Source: Poseidonia sp038146705 (GTDB taxonomy: Archaea; Thermoplasmatota; Poseidoniia; Poseidoniales; Poseidoniaceae). From it: a stretch of 64,000 bases of DNA. Each line of letters begins with the position of its first letter. Position 1 is the stretch's first letter. The position numbers were made by a program, and so were the translations under genes. Location: contig JAYQSB010000004.1 of assembly GCA_038146705.1 (NCBI GenBank), forward strand, positions 1 to 64,000, read 5' to 3'. Below the pieces are notes generated by a model, which searched no databases, was not told the DNA's origin, and saw only the letters and a program-made list of their open reading frames with translations. This document shows positions 36,178 through 45,298 of this stretch, piece after piece.

Positions 36178-37008
36178 ATGGGCGAAGGTATCAAACTACC
36201 AGTATTGAATGGTCTCGGACGAACAAATCGGGTGGACAATTGGTGGAGCCAACCTGTTGCAATGGCGATTGCCCTCGCCGCTGCACTGGTCTACACTGCG
36301 CTGCGCTTGTTCTATTTTTCCCCTTCGAATGGATACGCTATCGAATACTCCGTTCAAGGCAACACTGTTACATCACCAATCTTCTCACCAAACATCCTCG
36401 AGTGGAGTCTGTTTGGGCTCTCGGAATGGAACCATCCGGATTGGGTGAACGCTGCGATTTTGGTTCTTTGGATTCCGTTCGGCTTCCGTGGAACGTGCTA
36501 CTATATGCGAAGAGTCTACTATCGAACATTCTTCGCCAGCCCAACTGGATGCTGGGTCGATGAACCTCACATCAACAAAATGATTGGTTACAAAGGCGAA
36601 AAAAGAATGTTCATCATCAACAACCTGCATCGCTACTTCTTGTATGCAGCTATGGTTATTCTCATCATCAAATGGTGGGATGTAACACACACCATGACGT
36701 TCTCAGGTGATCGAATCGGATTGACCATCGGAACATTCGTGATGGCTATCGAAGCATTCTTGCTTACTATGTATGTTACATCTTGTCACGCACTTCGCCA
36801 CATCGCAGGTGGTGCTCTCGACCGCTGGACAACAGGCATTTCCCGCCTCCGAGGTCAGATGTTCAAGCGAATATCAATTCTCAATCGTTCCCACGGCTTT
36901 TGGTTTTGGACCTCGTTAGCGTTTGTGTTCCTCGGTGACCTTTGGGTGATTGGAGTAAGTCAAGAGTATGGTGGCCTGGCGGACAAAGCCATCATTCTGT
37001 GGGGGTGA
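36178..37008 (+). CDS. sdhC: succinate dehydrogenase membrane anchor (cytochrome b-like)
   Basis: The 276-residue protein has five hydrophobic segments (about residues 25-45, 97-115, 143-162, 180-210 and 238-258). His residues lie near the ends of the third and fourth (NLHRYF; CHALRHIAGG), fitting axial haem ligands. One five-helix anchor is the arrangement of the B. subtilis-like type rather than two separate SdhC and SdhD chains. GAGGTGA lies 5 bases before the ATG. It is followed 4 bases later by sdhA, so it is the first gene of a compact sdh operon. The low similarity to well-studied anchors means the call rests largely on position and topology. Confidence 0.8.
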   Translation: MGEGIKLPVLNGLGRTNRVDNWWSQPVAMAIALAAALVYTALRLFYFSPSNGYAIEYSVQGNTVTSPIFSPNILEWSLFGLSEWNHPDWVNAAILVLWIPFGFRGTCYYMRRVYYRTFFASPTGCWVDEPHINKMIGYKGEKRMFIINNLHRYFLYAAMVILIIKWWDVTHTMTFSGDRIGLTIGTFVMAIEAFLLTMYVTSCHALRHIAGGALDRWTTGISRLRGQMFKRISILNRSHGFWFWTSLAFVFLGDLWVIGVSQEYGGLADKAIILWG

Positions 37009-37012
37009 ATAG

Positions 37013-38866
37013 ATGGGCCATGATTACTCAAAACACGAATATGATGTCATCGTCATCGGAGCTGGCGGTGCTGGTCTTCGTGCCGCTATTGAATCAGCAC
37101 GTCAAGGTGCAAAAACTGCCATCATCACAAAATCCCTTCTTGGAAAAGCCCACACCGTGATGGCCGAGGGTGGTTGTGCAGCAGCACTGCAAAACGCCGA
37201 CCCTCGCGACGGTTGGAAAGTACACTTTCATGACACGATGAAAGGTAGTAAGTGGCTCGCAAATTGGCGAATGGCCGAAATTCACGCCAAAGAAGCACCC
37301 GACCGCGTGAGAGAATTGGAACAGTGGGGAGCCGTCTTCGACCGAACACCAAAAAATATCATCAATCAACGAAATTTTGGAGGGCACACCTTCCCAAGGC
37401 TTGCACACGTCGGCGATGCAACCGGTCTCGAAATCATTCGAACATTGCAAGAACGAGGTATTCACGAAGGCATTGATATCTTCATGGAGTACACTGTACG
37501 GCATCTCTTGAAAGAGGGCGACAGAGTCACTGGCTGTGTTGCTTATGACCGAGTAAGCGGAGATTTGCACGCCTACTCGGCAAAATCAGTGGTTCTTGCA
37601 ACCGGTGGAATCACACGCTGCTGGTCGGTGTGTTCTGGTTCGTGGGAATACACGGGCGACGGACACGCCCTAGCACTCTGGGCAGGAGCAGAATTGAGAG
37701 ACATGGAATTTGTTCAATTCCACCCAACAGGAATGGTTTGGCCTCCGTCAGTTCGTGGAATTCTTGTCACAGAAGGTGTGCGAGGAGAAGGCGGACGGCT
37801 GACCAACAGTGATGGACACCGATTTATGTTCGACTATGTACCTGAAATGTTCCGGGGCGATCACGCTGAAACGATCAAAGAATCCGACCAGTGGGTTGAG
37901 GAAGTTGTGAGCGGAAAACTTGCTACTGTTCGTCGACCACCTGAATTGCTCACCCGAGACGTCGTTGCAAAAGCCATCAACTCAGAGGTAAAAGCTGGTC
38001 GAGGTTCTCCACACGGAGGGGCTTTCCTCGACATTTCACATCGAGGTGAAGAAGCGATTTTGAAGAAATTACCCTCTATGCATCATCAGTTCAAAGAACT
38101 CGCTGGCGTGGACATCTCGAAGGAACCGATGGAAGTTGGTCCAACCGCCCACTACGTGATGGGTGGTGTACGAGTTGATGCCACGACCCAAGAGAGTACA
38201 GTTTCTGGCCTCTATGCCTGTGGCGAAGTTGCTTCAGGATTGCACGGTGCAAATCGACTCGGTGGTAACTCATTGTCCGACCTCATCGTGTTCGGAAAGC
38301 GAGCAGGTGAACATGCTGCAAAGCGAGCCGCAGACCTCGCACAACCTGGCTTTGATGACAAACAAATTGAGGCAGCGTGCGACGACATCCTCGCCCCGCT
38401 TCAAAGGGTAGAAGGTGAAAACCCTGGAGCAATATATGACGAAATGAGAGAAATGATGCAACAAAAAGTGGGTATCATTCGTACAAAATCTGAACTTGAA
38501 GAGGCACTATCTGAACTTGAAGATTTCAAGAAACGAGCCATGGACACCTCTTCAGGCACATCAAAGAAATACAATTCAGGCTGGCATCAAGCCCTTGATT
38601 TGCTCAATATGGCTGACATTTCAAAGGTGGCAGCTCTTGCAGCAATCACAAGGGAAGAAAGCAGAGGCGGTCACACTCGTGATGACTTCCCAACGCCCGA
38701 AGATGACTTTTGGGGGCAACACCTCAATATTATTTGGATGGAAGACGGCGAAATCAAGGTTCGACAAGAGAAGGTCGAACCAATCCGAGATGATTTGCAA
38801 GATGCACTTACCGAGGTAAAGACGATGATCAAAGAACGTGCTGAAGAATTGGGAGGAGGAAAGTGA
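37013..38866 (+). CDS. sdhA: succinate dehydrogenase flavoprotein subunit
   Basis: The 617-residue protein carries FAD and oxidises succinate to fumarate. The Rossmann start DVIVIGAGGAGLRAA is followed by AHTVMAEGG, where His47 matches the residue that binds FAD covalently. MEFVQFHPTG and TEGVRGEGG near residues 230-260 form the active site, and HYVMGGVRVDA the later dicarboxylate region. A GGGGGTGA site overlaps the previous stop. Its own stop overlaps the sdhB start, so translation is probably coupled. Confidence 0.95.
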   Translation: MGHDYSKHEYDVIVIGAGGAGLRAAIESARQGAKTAIITKSLLGKAHTVMAEGGCAAALQNADPRDGWKVHFHDTMKGSKWLANWRMAEIHAKEAPDRVRELEQWGAVFDRTPKNIINQRNFGGHTFPRLAHVGDATGLEIIRTLQERGIHEGIDIFMEYTVRHLLKEGDRVTGCVAYDRVSGDLHAYSAKSVVLATGGITRCWSVCSGSWEYTGDGHALALWAGAELRDMEFVQFHPTGMVWPPSVRGILVTEGVRGEGGRLTNSDGHRFMFDYVPEMFRGDHAETIKESDQWVEEVVSGKLATVRRPPELLTRDVVAKAINSEVKAGRGSPHGGAFLDISHRGEEAILKKLPSMHHQFKELAGVDISKEPMEVGPTAHYVMGGVRVDATTQESTVSGLYACGEVASGLHGANRLGGNSLSDLIVFGKRAGEHAAKRAADLAQPGFDDKQIEAACDDILAPLQRVEGENPGAIYDEMREMMQQKVGIIRTKSELEEALSELEDFKKRAMDTSSGTSKKYNSGWHQALDLLNMADISKVAALAAITREESRGGHTRDDFPTPEDDFWGQHLNIIWMEDGEIKVRQEKVEPIRDDLQDALTEVKTMIKERAEELGGGK

Positions 38867-39633
38867 TGTCGCTTAAAGGTCGTAATCAAAAGTTCCGAAT
38901 CACCAGAGGCGAGGGTGAAGATGTGACCATGGAAGACTACGAAATCACCCTCGATGAAGGCATGGTTGTTCTTGATTGCGTTCACCGAATTCAACATGAA
39001 CAAGAGCCTGATATGGCGGTGCGCTGGAACTGTAAAGCAGGAAAATGTGGTTCCTGTTCCGCAGAAATCAATGGAAAGCCACGATTGATGTGTATGACTC
39101 GGATGAGTGACATCGTTCAAGAGCGACCTGAGGGTGAAGCAGTCGAGATTCGACCGATGAAAACATTCCCTCATGTCAAAGACCTCGTGACCGATGTGTC
39201 TTGGAATTATGAAATTGCTCAAAAAATTGCACCAATCAACGGTCCTGAAACAATGAATTGGGAATTCAATCAAATGGAAGCCGACAGAGTTCAACATTTC
39301 CGAGAATGTATCGAGTGTTTCCTTTGCGTCAACACGTGCCACGTTTTGCGTGACCACGAACTGTTCGATGCTTTTGCAGGTCCACGAAATCTTGTCCGCC
39401 TCGCTCAGTATGAGATGCATCCGCTCGATACAGAGGACAGAATTCCTGAAATTAAGAAAGACTTTGGCGTCGAATATTGCAATATCACAAAATGTTGTAC
39501 TGAGGTATGTCCAGCAGGTATTCAAATCACCGATGATGCAATTATTCCACTCAAAGAACGAGTTGTTGACAGGTATTATGACCCTCTCCAACGCATTTGG
39601 AGAACGATGACGAGAAAGAAAGTACGGTATTGA
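38866..39633 (+). CDS. sdhB: succinate dehydrogenase iron-sulphur subunit
   Basis: The 255-residue protein passes electrons from FAD to the membrane anchor. The [2Fe-2S] site is NCKAGKCGSCS with a later Cys in RLMC, the [4Fe-4S] site is CIECFLCVNTC, and the [3Fe-4S] site is CNITKCCTEVCP. The order and spacing are those of SdhB/FrdB. The ATG shares its A with the sdhA stop and has a perfect GGGAGGAGG site just before it; a GTG at 38863 is less likely. The C-terminus is basic. It closes the sdh operon. Confidence 0.95.
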   Translation: MSLKGRNQKFRITRGEGEDVTMEDYEITLDEGMVVLDCVHRIQHEQEPDMAVRWNCKAGKCGSCSAEINGKPRLMCMTRMSDIVQERPEGEAVEIRPMKTFPHVKDLVTDVSWNYEIAQKIAPINGPETMNWEFNQMEADRVQHFRECIECFLCVNTCHVLRDHELFDAFAGPRNLVRLAQYEMHPLDTEDRIPEIKKDFGVEYCNITKCCTEVCPAGIQITDDAIIPLKERVVDRYYDPLQRIWRTMTRKKVRY

Positions 39634-39656
39634 ATCGACCTCCTTTTCGTCGAAAC

Positions 39657-39664
39657 CTTATCAT
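39657..39664 (+). promoter_or_regulatory. weak TATA-like box with BRE-like bases
   Basis: CTTATCAT is preceded by CGAAAC, which resembles the archaeal BRE. The expected transcription start, about 25 bases on, falls close to the ATG at 39688, so the mRNA of the Gly-rich secreted protein may be nearly leaderless. No ribosome site is seen before that ATG, which agrees. Confidence 0.35.
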
Positions 39665-39687
39665 AACATGCTCGCTGTCCCGACTTC

Positions 39688-42600
39688 ATGGTGAAATCTA
39701 CTTTACCGATGTTCATTGTGACACTTCTTTTGCTGACAATGAGTTGGTCACAGGTTTTTGAATCACCTCAAACAATTCTTTCCGAAGAACCTTCATCAAG
39801 CAATGTTGGGACTTCATCAAAGTCAACATTTTCAAACGGAGCAAGCGAACTTTCAGCGGATGTTGGTACGAATCCATCAGCATCAATTCCACTTGAAGCA
39901 GGTTACCGTCTAGACCACGGTTCGATGAATGTTACACTCGAAGGTGAGAAAATCACCTCGACCCAATCGTATTCCGTCGCTTCCAGTACCTTGAACGGTA
40001 CCTTGACCGATGTCGTTAGCGATGGGACCTCGATTCAACTCATGTCCATGAGTAGCGGACCTCCTGGTGCGGGCTCCAATTCCTCTCAATTGTTCAACAC
40101 GGTTACTTGGTCGGGGACACATAATTATTCAACGCTCGAACTGCGATGTGGCATTGCTTCCTGTGGTAAGATCGTTGCAAATGGCGATTTGACCATTTAT
40201 GTCAACACACTTATCGTTGAACAAGGTTCGATGATTGAAGCGGATGACCTTGTAACAGGTGGTACTGGTGTTGGATCGAGCACCACAACGCCAAGCAACG
40301 GACGCAACGATGGCGGCGGCGGTGCAGGCCACGGTGGTGCGGGAGGTGCCGGTGGTGGAACCAATGGTGGTTCAGGCGGTTCTTCGTACGGCAACGGCTC
40401 TGAACGTGGTAGCCAAGGTGGTGGTGTCTCAAGCAGTTACCACTCAGCAGTTTCTGGTGGGCTCGGTGGAGGCTACATTCGAATTTTTGCGGATGCAATC
40501 TATGTCAACGGCAGTATTCAAGCAAATGGTGGCATTGGTGACGCCGGCAGTCAAGCAACATCTGGAACTGGACCGGGTGGTTCCGGCGGCGGCGGAGGCT
40601 CAGGTGGTTCCATCTTCATTCAAACCAATACGCTCGCTGTTGGAACGTATGGTTCTATCAAAAGCGATGGTGGCGATGGCGGTGATGGTGCTGACGGTGC
40701 CCAAAATGGACCAGGCTTCGGCATGTATGACGGTGGTGACGGCGGCGGCGGAGGTGCTGGTGGACGCATCATCGTACGCACTCAATCAGGAGGTCTCTCC
40801 AACAGCGGTGCAATTCAAGCCCTCGGTGGAGCAGGTGGTAGTAAAGGCCTCAAGTACGGCACTGGCGTTGATGGTGTTGACGGGACATCCGGTTCAAATG
40901 GCGTCGTAACAACACAAACATGGCAAGGTTATGTCTCACAGTCCAACTTGACGACAAACGATGGATCCTTCATCTCAGAGCCTCTTTTTGTTCAATCTGG
41001 AACACTTTCGCCAACCTTTGTTACGCATAATGTCGCCGTACCTGCAGATTCATCGCTCGAACTTCAATACAGGTGGACAATCAACGGAACGAACACATCA
41101 TTTTCCCAGTGGAGTTCATGGGAAGATATCAATTCTTCACTTACACAATACCCGAGGATGAAATGGGTCCAATTTGCCTACACGTTCAATCGAACTGGCC
41201 CCAACTCACCAACATTGACATCGATTCAATTCGAAACATCAAGGTGGACAACCCTTTCAAATGCACAGGTGAGTTATGGTGGATTTGCCACATCGTTGTC
41301 AATCCAGCAAACTGACATCGGTTTTATTGACCAAATCTCAGACAATTCTTCAGGACAGAATCATGCGGTGAGCATACATTTGCCGAGTGATGCTAAGATT
41401 CTAGAGGATGTGCGGTTTTGGTTGAATTGGGACAATTCTGGAGGAAATGTGAATTTGCTCGATGCGAGCATCGACAGCGTGTCGGTGTGGGGCCAAGTTC
41501 TCTCCCCACTTGAAGAAGGTCATGATATCATTCTCGATCACACTACATTGAACTCACAATTTTTTGGAGACACCTGGGTCGGACCAGATGGCCTTGAATG
41601 GAGAACACTTCTCATCGAACTATCTTTTGGAGATTTAACATCGATTTCAGTTGCAGAGGTTTGGATGCCATACTCCCTTGAGACCAATGTGAACCTTACA
41701 TCAGCAGTCAACGATGCAGTCGTTGCATCCTGTGGCTCAATCTATCTTTCAACGGCACAAACCTGCTTAGGAACCGACCTTTCCCATCCCTTGACGGTGA
41801 GTGGACAGAGTAATCCTTCTGGTGCACCTGCATTTGAATATACATTTTCAGATGTGGATTTGGAATTTGTTGATGATATATCGCCTCAAGTTCTTTCGAT
41901 TGAACATCGAAAAGGTGTCGAACCAAATCCGGATGTGAGGGTTGAGGAAACATTCAGTCTCCTCGTGTATGATGTTGCAAAAGAAGACGACTTGACCGTT
42001 GAATATCTCGGAAATGAATGGGAAGAGGGCGATGGATTTGAACAAGCAATCACGATGACATATACCTCAATTCTCGAGGGCTACTATCTGTATTTCGATA
42101 CGACATCGTATGACCCGACCACCTCGCATACCATCAACATGACATTCCGAGTACTCGATGCTCACCAAAATGAAATGGTACCAAGACCAACCTATTCGAT
42201 GACACTCAATCCTGCAGAGCCAGAGGCTACATCACTTGCCATCAATGGAACAAGCCTCATTTCAGGAACAGAATTGAACGGCGTTTGGGAAGTCGAGTCA
42301 TCAATGTTTGAGTTTGAAGTCACTTCAGCCTACAACCGTTCCGACCTCTCTGTTGAATTGAATGTGCAAAGAGATGCCAGTTCGAGTTACCAAGTTCCGC
42401 TTCAATGGAATCAAGCCACAACATCGTACATAGGAACATGGACTCCAATTCGAGATGACATAGGCCAATGGGGCGTTGAGGTCATAATGATGGAGGTTGA
42501 TGGTTTGCTTGCTTCGGACCTCGACGGCGTGGCTGTTGATGTCGATGCGTTGATCACGCTGACGGATTATTCTGCACCAGTGCTCACGAGCATCGATTTC

Positions 42601-43875
42601 GAGTCAATCATTCAACTCGACGAATCTCAATTGGTACAAATCGAATGGGATGGAAATGAAGGCGAAAGCGTATCTGGATGGATTTCAATTCAAGGCGAAG
42701 AAGGCGAAGTCGAAAACAAAACAATATTGCCAACAACTCAAACCTCAGCGGCGGTTCAATTCAACCTTCTCGATGTCACTGATGGCATATATTCGATTCA
42801 TGTATCTCTGACAGATGACAACGGAAACTCGTGGTATGTTGGAGACCAAGAGCACACATTTGAAATTCAACCACCGTTCATTACCGGTAGTTATTCAATA
42901 GAAACAGTGAACCTGACTGAGGTATTGTTGTCAGGTCAAATCGATTGGCGAAGCGGTTCCGGTACGATTGATATTCAATTGGAAAATGGTCAGTGGTCAG
43001 AAACCGTGGAATTAACAAACGGCGTATTTATGCAACTCTTTGACCTTGGTGAACCACAAAACCCCTTCCTCATGTTCAATCTCACAGCTTGCGATAGTGA
43101 ATCGATAGACCGGTGTGAATCCATGTCCGTCAACCTCTCGTTTGAAATGGCCTTTGACATCGATGTCGACGCTATGTGTGAGTCGTCCAACGTTGACACA
43201 AAAAGCTCGGATGAATTGGTGCTCGTCCAGTGCCAAGTTGTCAATAACGCAGCAGTCACAACGATTGTTGGATTCAATCATTCGTTGTCTTCACTCGCCA
43301 TGGGACAATCCGTCGAACTTTCGCCTGGTGAAATTGATACGATACAACTGATGCTTTTGAATGGCACAACCTCATTCAATCTTTCCTATACATACTCGAT
43401 TTTTGCTCTGCATGACTTTGGCGAACAAAACAATATCGAGACCGGAACGAACCTTCTCTCCCGTGCCATTACAGATGATGTCTCCGACGAAATTGACGAT
43501 GATGACGTTTCAACTACAACATCGGATGGTTCTGGAAATATGGTTTTGGTCATTGCATTGGTGCTGCTCGCATTCCTCGGAGGTTCAGTCTTTACAGTTC
43601 GATTATTGAAACAAAAGCCGTTGGATGAATCTGAAGAGGCGGCAATCGTTGACGAAAAAGACTTCAATGACCAATTTGAACAGACGATTGAACCAACGTC
43701 AGACTCTTTGGTCAATGCTTCTCAATCTCAACTCGATGAGCCAGTGGAATATGTTCCGCCGCTCGATTCAATACCCACATCCTACGATGAGCATGGATTT
43801 GAATGGTATACAGAGGGTGGAAATCATTGGTATCGGCATAGAGATTCGCAAAGTGAGTGGACAAAGTATCAATGA
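39688..43875 (+). CDS. large Gly-rich surface protein with C-terminal membrane anchor
   Basis: The 1395-residue protein begins with a signal peptide (MVKSTLPMFIVTLLLLTMSW). From about residue 175 to 400 it is very rich in Gly, in short blocks such as GGGGAGHGGAGGAGGG spaced by strand-like segments. This is typical of a beta-helix or Gly-rich stalk. The middle part is a series of beta-sandwich-like domains with N-x-S/T sites. A membrane helix lies at about 1285-1308. The cytosolic tail of about 85 residues is acidic and ends in a Trp/Tyr-rich motif (GFEWYTEGGNHWYRHR). It is probably a cell-surface binding or adhesion protein; no catalytic motif was found. Confidence 0.8.
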   Translation: MVKSTLPMFIVTLLLLTMSWSQVFESPQTILSEEPSSSNVGTSSKSTFSNGASELSADVGTNPSASIPLEAGYRLDHGSMNVTLEGEKITSTQSYSVASSTLNGTLTDVVSDGTSIQLMSMSSGPPGAGSNSSQLFNTVTWSGTHNYSTLELRCGIASCGKIVANGDLTIYVNTLIVEQGSMIEADDLVTGGTGVGSSTTTPSNGRNDGGGGAGHGGAGGAGGGTNGGSGGSSYGNGSERGSQGGGVSSSYHSAVSGGLGGGYIRIFADAIYVNGSIQANGGIGDAGSQATSGTGPGGSGGGGGSGGSIFIQTNTLAVGTYGSIKSDGGDGGDGADGAQNGPGFGMYDGGDGGGGGAGGRIIVRTQSGGLSNSGAIQALGGAGGSKGLKYGTGVDGVDGTSGSNGVVTTQTWQGYVSQSNLTTNDGSFISEPLFVQSGTLSPTFVTHNVAVPADSSLELQYRWTINGTNTSFSQWSSWEDINSSLTQYPRMKWVQFAYTFNRTGPNSPTLTSIQFETSRWTTLSNAQVSYGGFATSLSIQQTDIGFIDQISDNSSGQNHAVSIHLPSDAKILEDVRFWLNWDNSGGNVNLLDASIDSVSVWGQVLSPLEEGHDIILDHTTLNSQFFGDTWVGPDGLEWRTLLIELSFGDLTSISVAEVWMPYSLETNVNLTSAVNDAVVASCGSIYLSTAQTCLGTDLSHPLTVSGQSNPSGAPAFEYTFSDVDLEFVDDISPQVLSIEHRKGVEPNPDVRVEETFSLLVYDVAKEDDLTVEYLGNEWEEGDGFEQAITMTYTSILEGYYLYFDTTSYDPTTSHTINMTFRVLDAHQNEMVPRPTYSMTLNPAEPEATSLAINGTSLISGTELNGVWEVESSMFEFEVTSAYNRSDLSVELNVQRDASSSYQVPLQWNQATTSYIGTWTPIRDDIGQWGVEVIMMEVDGLLASDLDGVAVDVDALITLTDYSAPVLTSIDFESIIQLDESQLVQIEWDGNEGESVSGWISIQGEEGEVENKTILPTTQTSAAVQFNLLDVTDGIYSIHVSLTDDNGNSWYVGDQEHTFEIQPPFITGSYSIETVNLTEVLLSGQIDWRSGSGTIDIQLENGQWSETVELTNGVFMQLFDLGEPQNPFLMFNLTACDSESIDRCESMSVNLSFEMAFDIDVDAMCESSNVDTKSSDELVLVQCQVVNNAAVTTIVGFNHSLSSLAMGQSVELSPGEIDTIQLMLLNGTTSFNLSYTYSIFALHDFGEQNNIETGTNLLSRAITDDVSDEIDDDDVSTTTSDGSGNMVLVIALVLLAFLGGSVFTVRLLKQKPLDESEEAAIVDEKDFNDQFEQTIEPTSDSLVNASQSQLDEPVEYVPPLDSIPTSYDEHGFEWYTEGGNHWYRHRDSQSEWTKYQ

Positions 43876-43955
43876 ATGTTCATCCGTTGAAAATACGAAG
43901 AGTCCCTCAATTTTCGACCGCTTTCATCATAGACATGTTTGACATGGCAGGTAGC

Positions 43956-45296
43956 ATGGCGTTCAAGCGCGTTCTCATTGCAAACCGTGGAGAAATCGCT
44001 CTCCGAATTCTCCGAACCCTCAGAGATATGGGCATAGAAGCAGCAATAATTCACGGTAGGGAAGACAGATTATCTCTTCCAGTGCGCCTTTCAGATGTCG
44101 CCTTTGACAACTCACGCCCAAATCCACTCGACTCATATCTTGATATCGAATCCGTCGTCGCTGCTGCCAAAGAAATGAATTGTGATGCCGTTCATCCGGG
44201 GTATGGATTCCTTGCTGAAAATGCACATTTTGTTCGTCGACTCGAAGAAGAGGGTATTACCTTCATCGGACCTTCGGCCGATGTCATCACACTCCTCGGT
44301 GATAAAATCGAAGCAAGAGCGGCGATGGAAGCGGCGGGATTACCCACGGCAAAAGGCTCATCTGAACCCATTTCAGATGCCGGAGTAGCAAGTGCACTTG
44401 CTGATGACATAGGCTATCCTGTGATCATCAAAGCAGCCGCAGGTGGCGGCGGCATTGGCATGCAAATCGTTCATCAAGCCGATGAATTTGAGAGCGCGCT
44501 TAAACTCTGCCAATCTCGAGCAAAATCAGCATTTGGGGATGAACGGGTCTTCGTTGAGAAATACATTGAAGGCGCACAACACGTTGAGTTTCAAGTTCTA
44601 GCCGATGGGAAAAATGCAATTCACTTTGGTGAGCGGTTCTGTTCAATCCAACGTCGTCATCAAAAATTGATCGAAGAAGGCCCATGGCTCGATGATGCTA
44701 AGCGAGAGGAGATTGGTTCACTTGTTTGCAGAGGTGCCGAATCTGTTGGTTACAAAGGCCTAGCTACATTTGAATTCCTTCGTGATGCCCATGGGGACTT
44801 TTACTTTCTTGAGGTCAACCCCCGAGTTCAGGTAGAACACACAGTGACCGAATTGATTACAGGTCACAACCTTGTTGAACTTGGAATCCGTGTTGCGCAA
44901 GGGGAATCATTACCTCTCAAACAAGAAGATATCGAATGGAGAGGTCACGCCATTCAATGCCGATTAAATGCTGAAGACCCAAGAGAATTCATTCCGAGTC
45001 CAGGTAGACTGTGGGAATGTCATTTCCCATCCGGCTACGGTGTTCGATGCGATACCCATGCCCATCCAGGCTATGACATGCCGGGTTGCTTTGACTCACT
45101 CCTTGCCAAGTTGTTGACATGGGGTAAAGATAGAGAAGATGCTGTTCGGCGAATGAAGACTGCTTTGGATGAAACGGTGATCACCGGCGTAGAACATTTG
45201 ATACCATTACATCGACGAATCATGGATGAAAAGGATTACAATGATGGAAACATCACGATTCAATACATCGATGAACATCAAGAATTGTTAGGCTGA
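43956..45296 (+). CDS. accC: biotin carboxylase (acyl-CoA carboxylase subunit)
   Basis: The 446-residue enzyme carboxylates biotin with ATP and bicarbonate. It opens MAFKRVLIANRGEIALRI, the standard start of the family. The ATP-grasp glycine loop AAAGGGGIGM lies near residue 165, and EVNPRVQVEHTVTE near residue 285 carries the metal and catalytic residues. The frame is open upstream to 43857, overlapping the previous gene, but homology favours 43956. Carboxyltransferase and biotin-carrier genes are not adjacent, so the partner must lie elsewhere. Acetyl- or propionyl-CoA carboxylase are both possible. Confidence 0.92.
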   Translation: MAFKRVLIANRGEIALRILRTLRDMGIEAAIIHGREDRLSLPVRLSDVAFDNSRPNPLDSYLDIESVVAAAKEMNCDAVHPGYGFLAENAHFVRRLEEEGITFIGPSADVITLLGDKIEARAAMEAAGLPTAKGSSEPISDAGVASALADDIGYPVIIKAAAGGGGIGMQIVHQADEFESALKLCQSRAKSAFGDERVFVEKYIEGAQHVEFQVLADGKNAIHFGERFCSIQRRHQKLIEEGPWLDDAKREEIGSLVCRGAESVGYKGLATFEFLRDAHGDFYFLEVNPRVQVEHTVTELITGHNLVELGIRVAQGESLPLKQEDIEWRGHAIQCRLNAEDPREFIPSPGRLWECHFPSGYGVRCDTHAHPGYDMPGCFDSLLAKLLTWGKDREDAVRRMKTALDETVITGVEHLIPLHRRIMDEKDYNDGNITIQYIDEHQELLG

Positions 45297-45298
45297 GT

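Noticed and set aside
38671..39591. Open frame of 306 residues on the minus strand
   Set aside because: It lies fully antisense to sdhA and sdhB, which have clear motifs and active-site residues. Its composition has the look of a shadow frame.
40250..40790. Repeats that could suggest a CRISPR or satellite array
   Set aside because: They are irregular codon-level Gly repeats in a long frame, without constant spacers.
40259..40909. Open frame of 216 residues inside the Gly-rich protein gene
   Set aside because: It is the plus-one reading of GGTGGC-type repeats, giving long Ala/Val runs. The main frame has a signal peptide and anchor around it.
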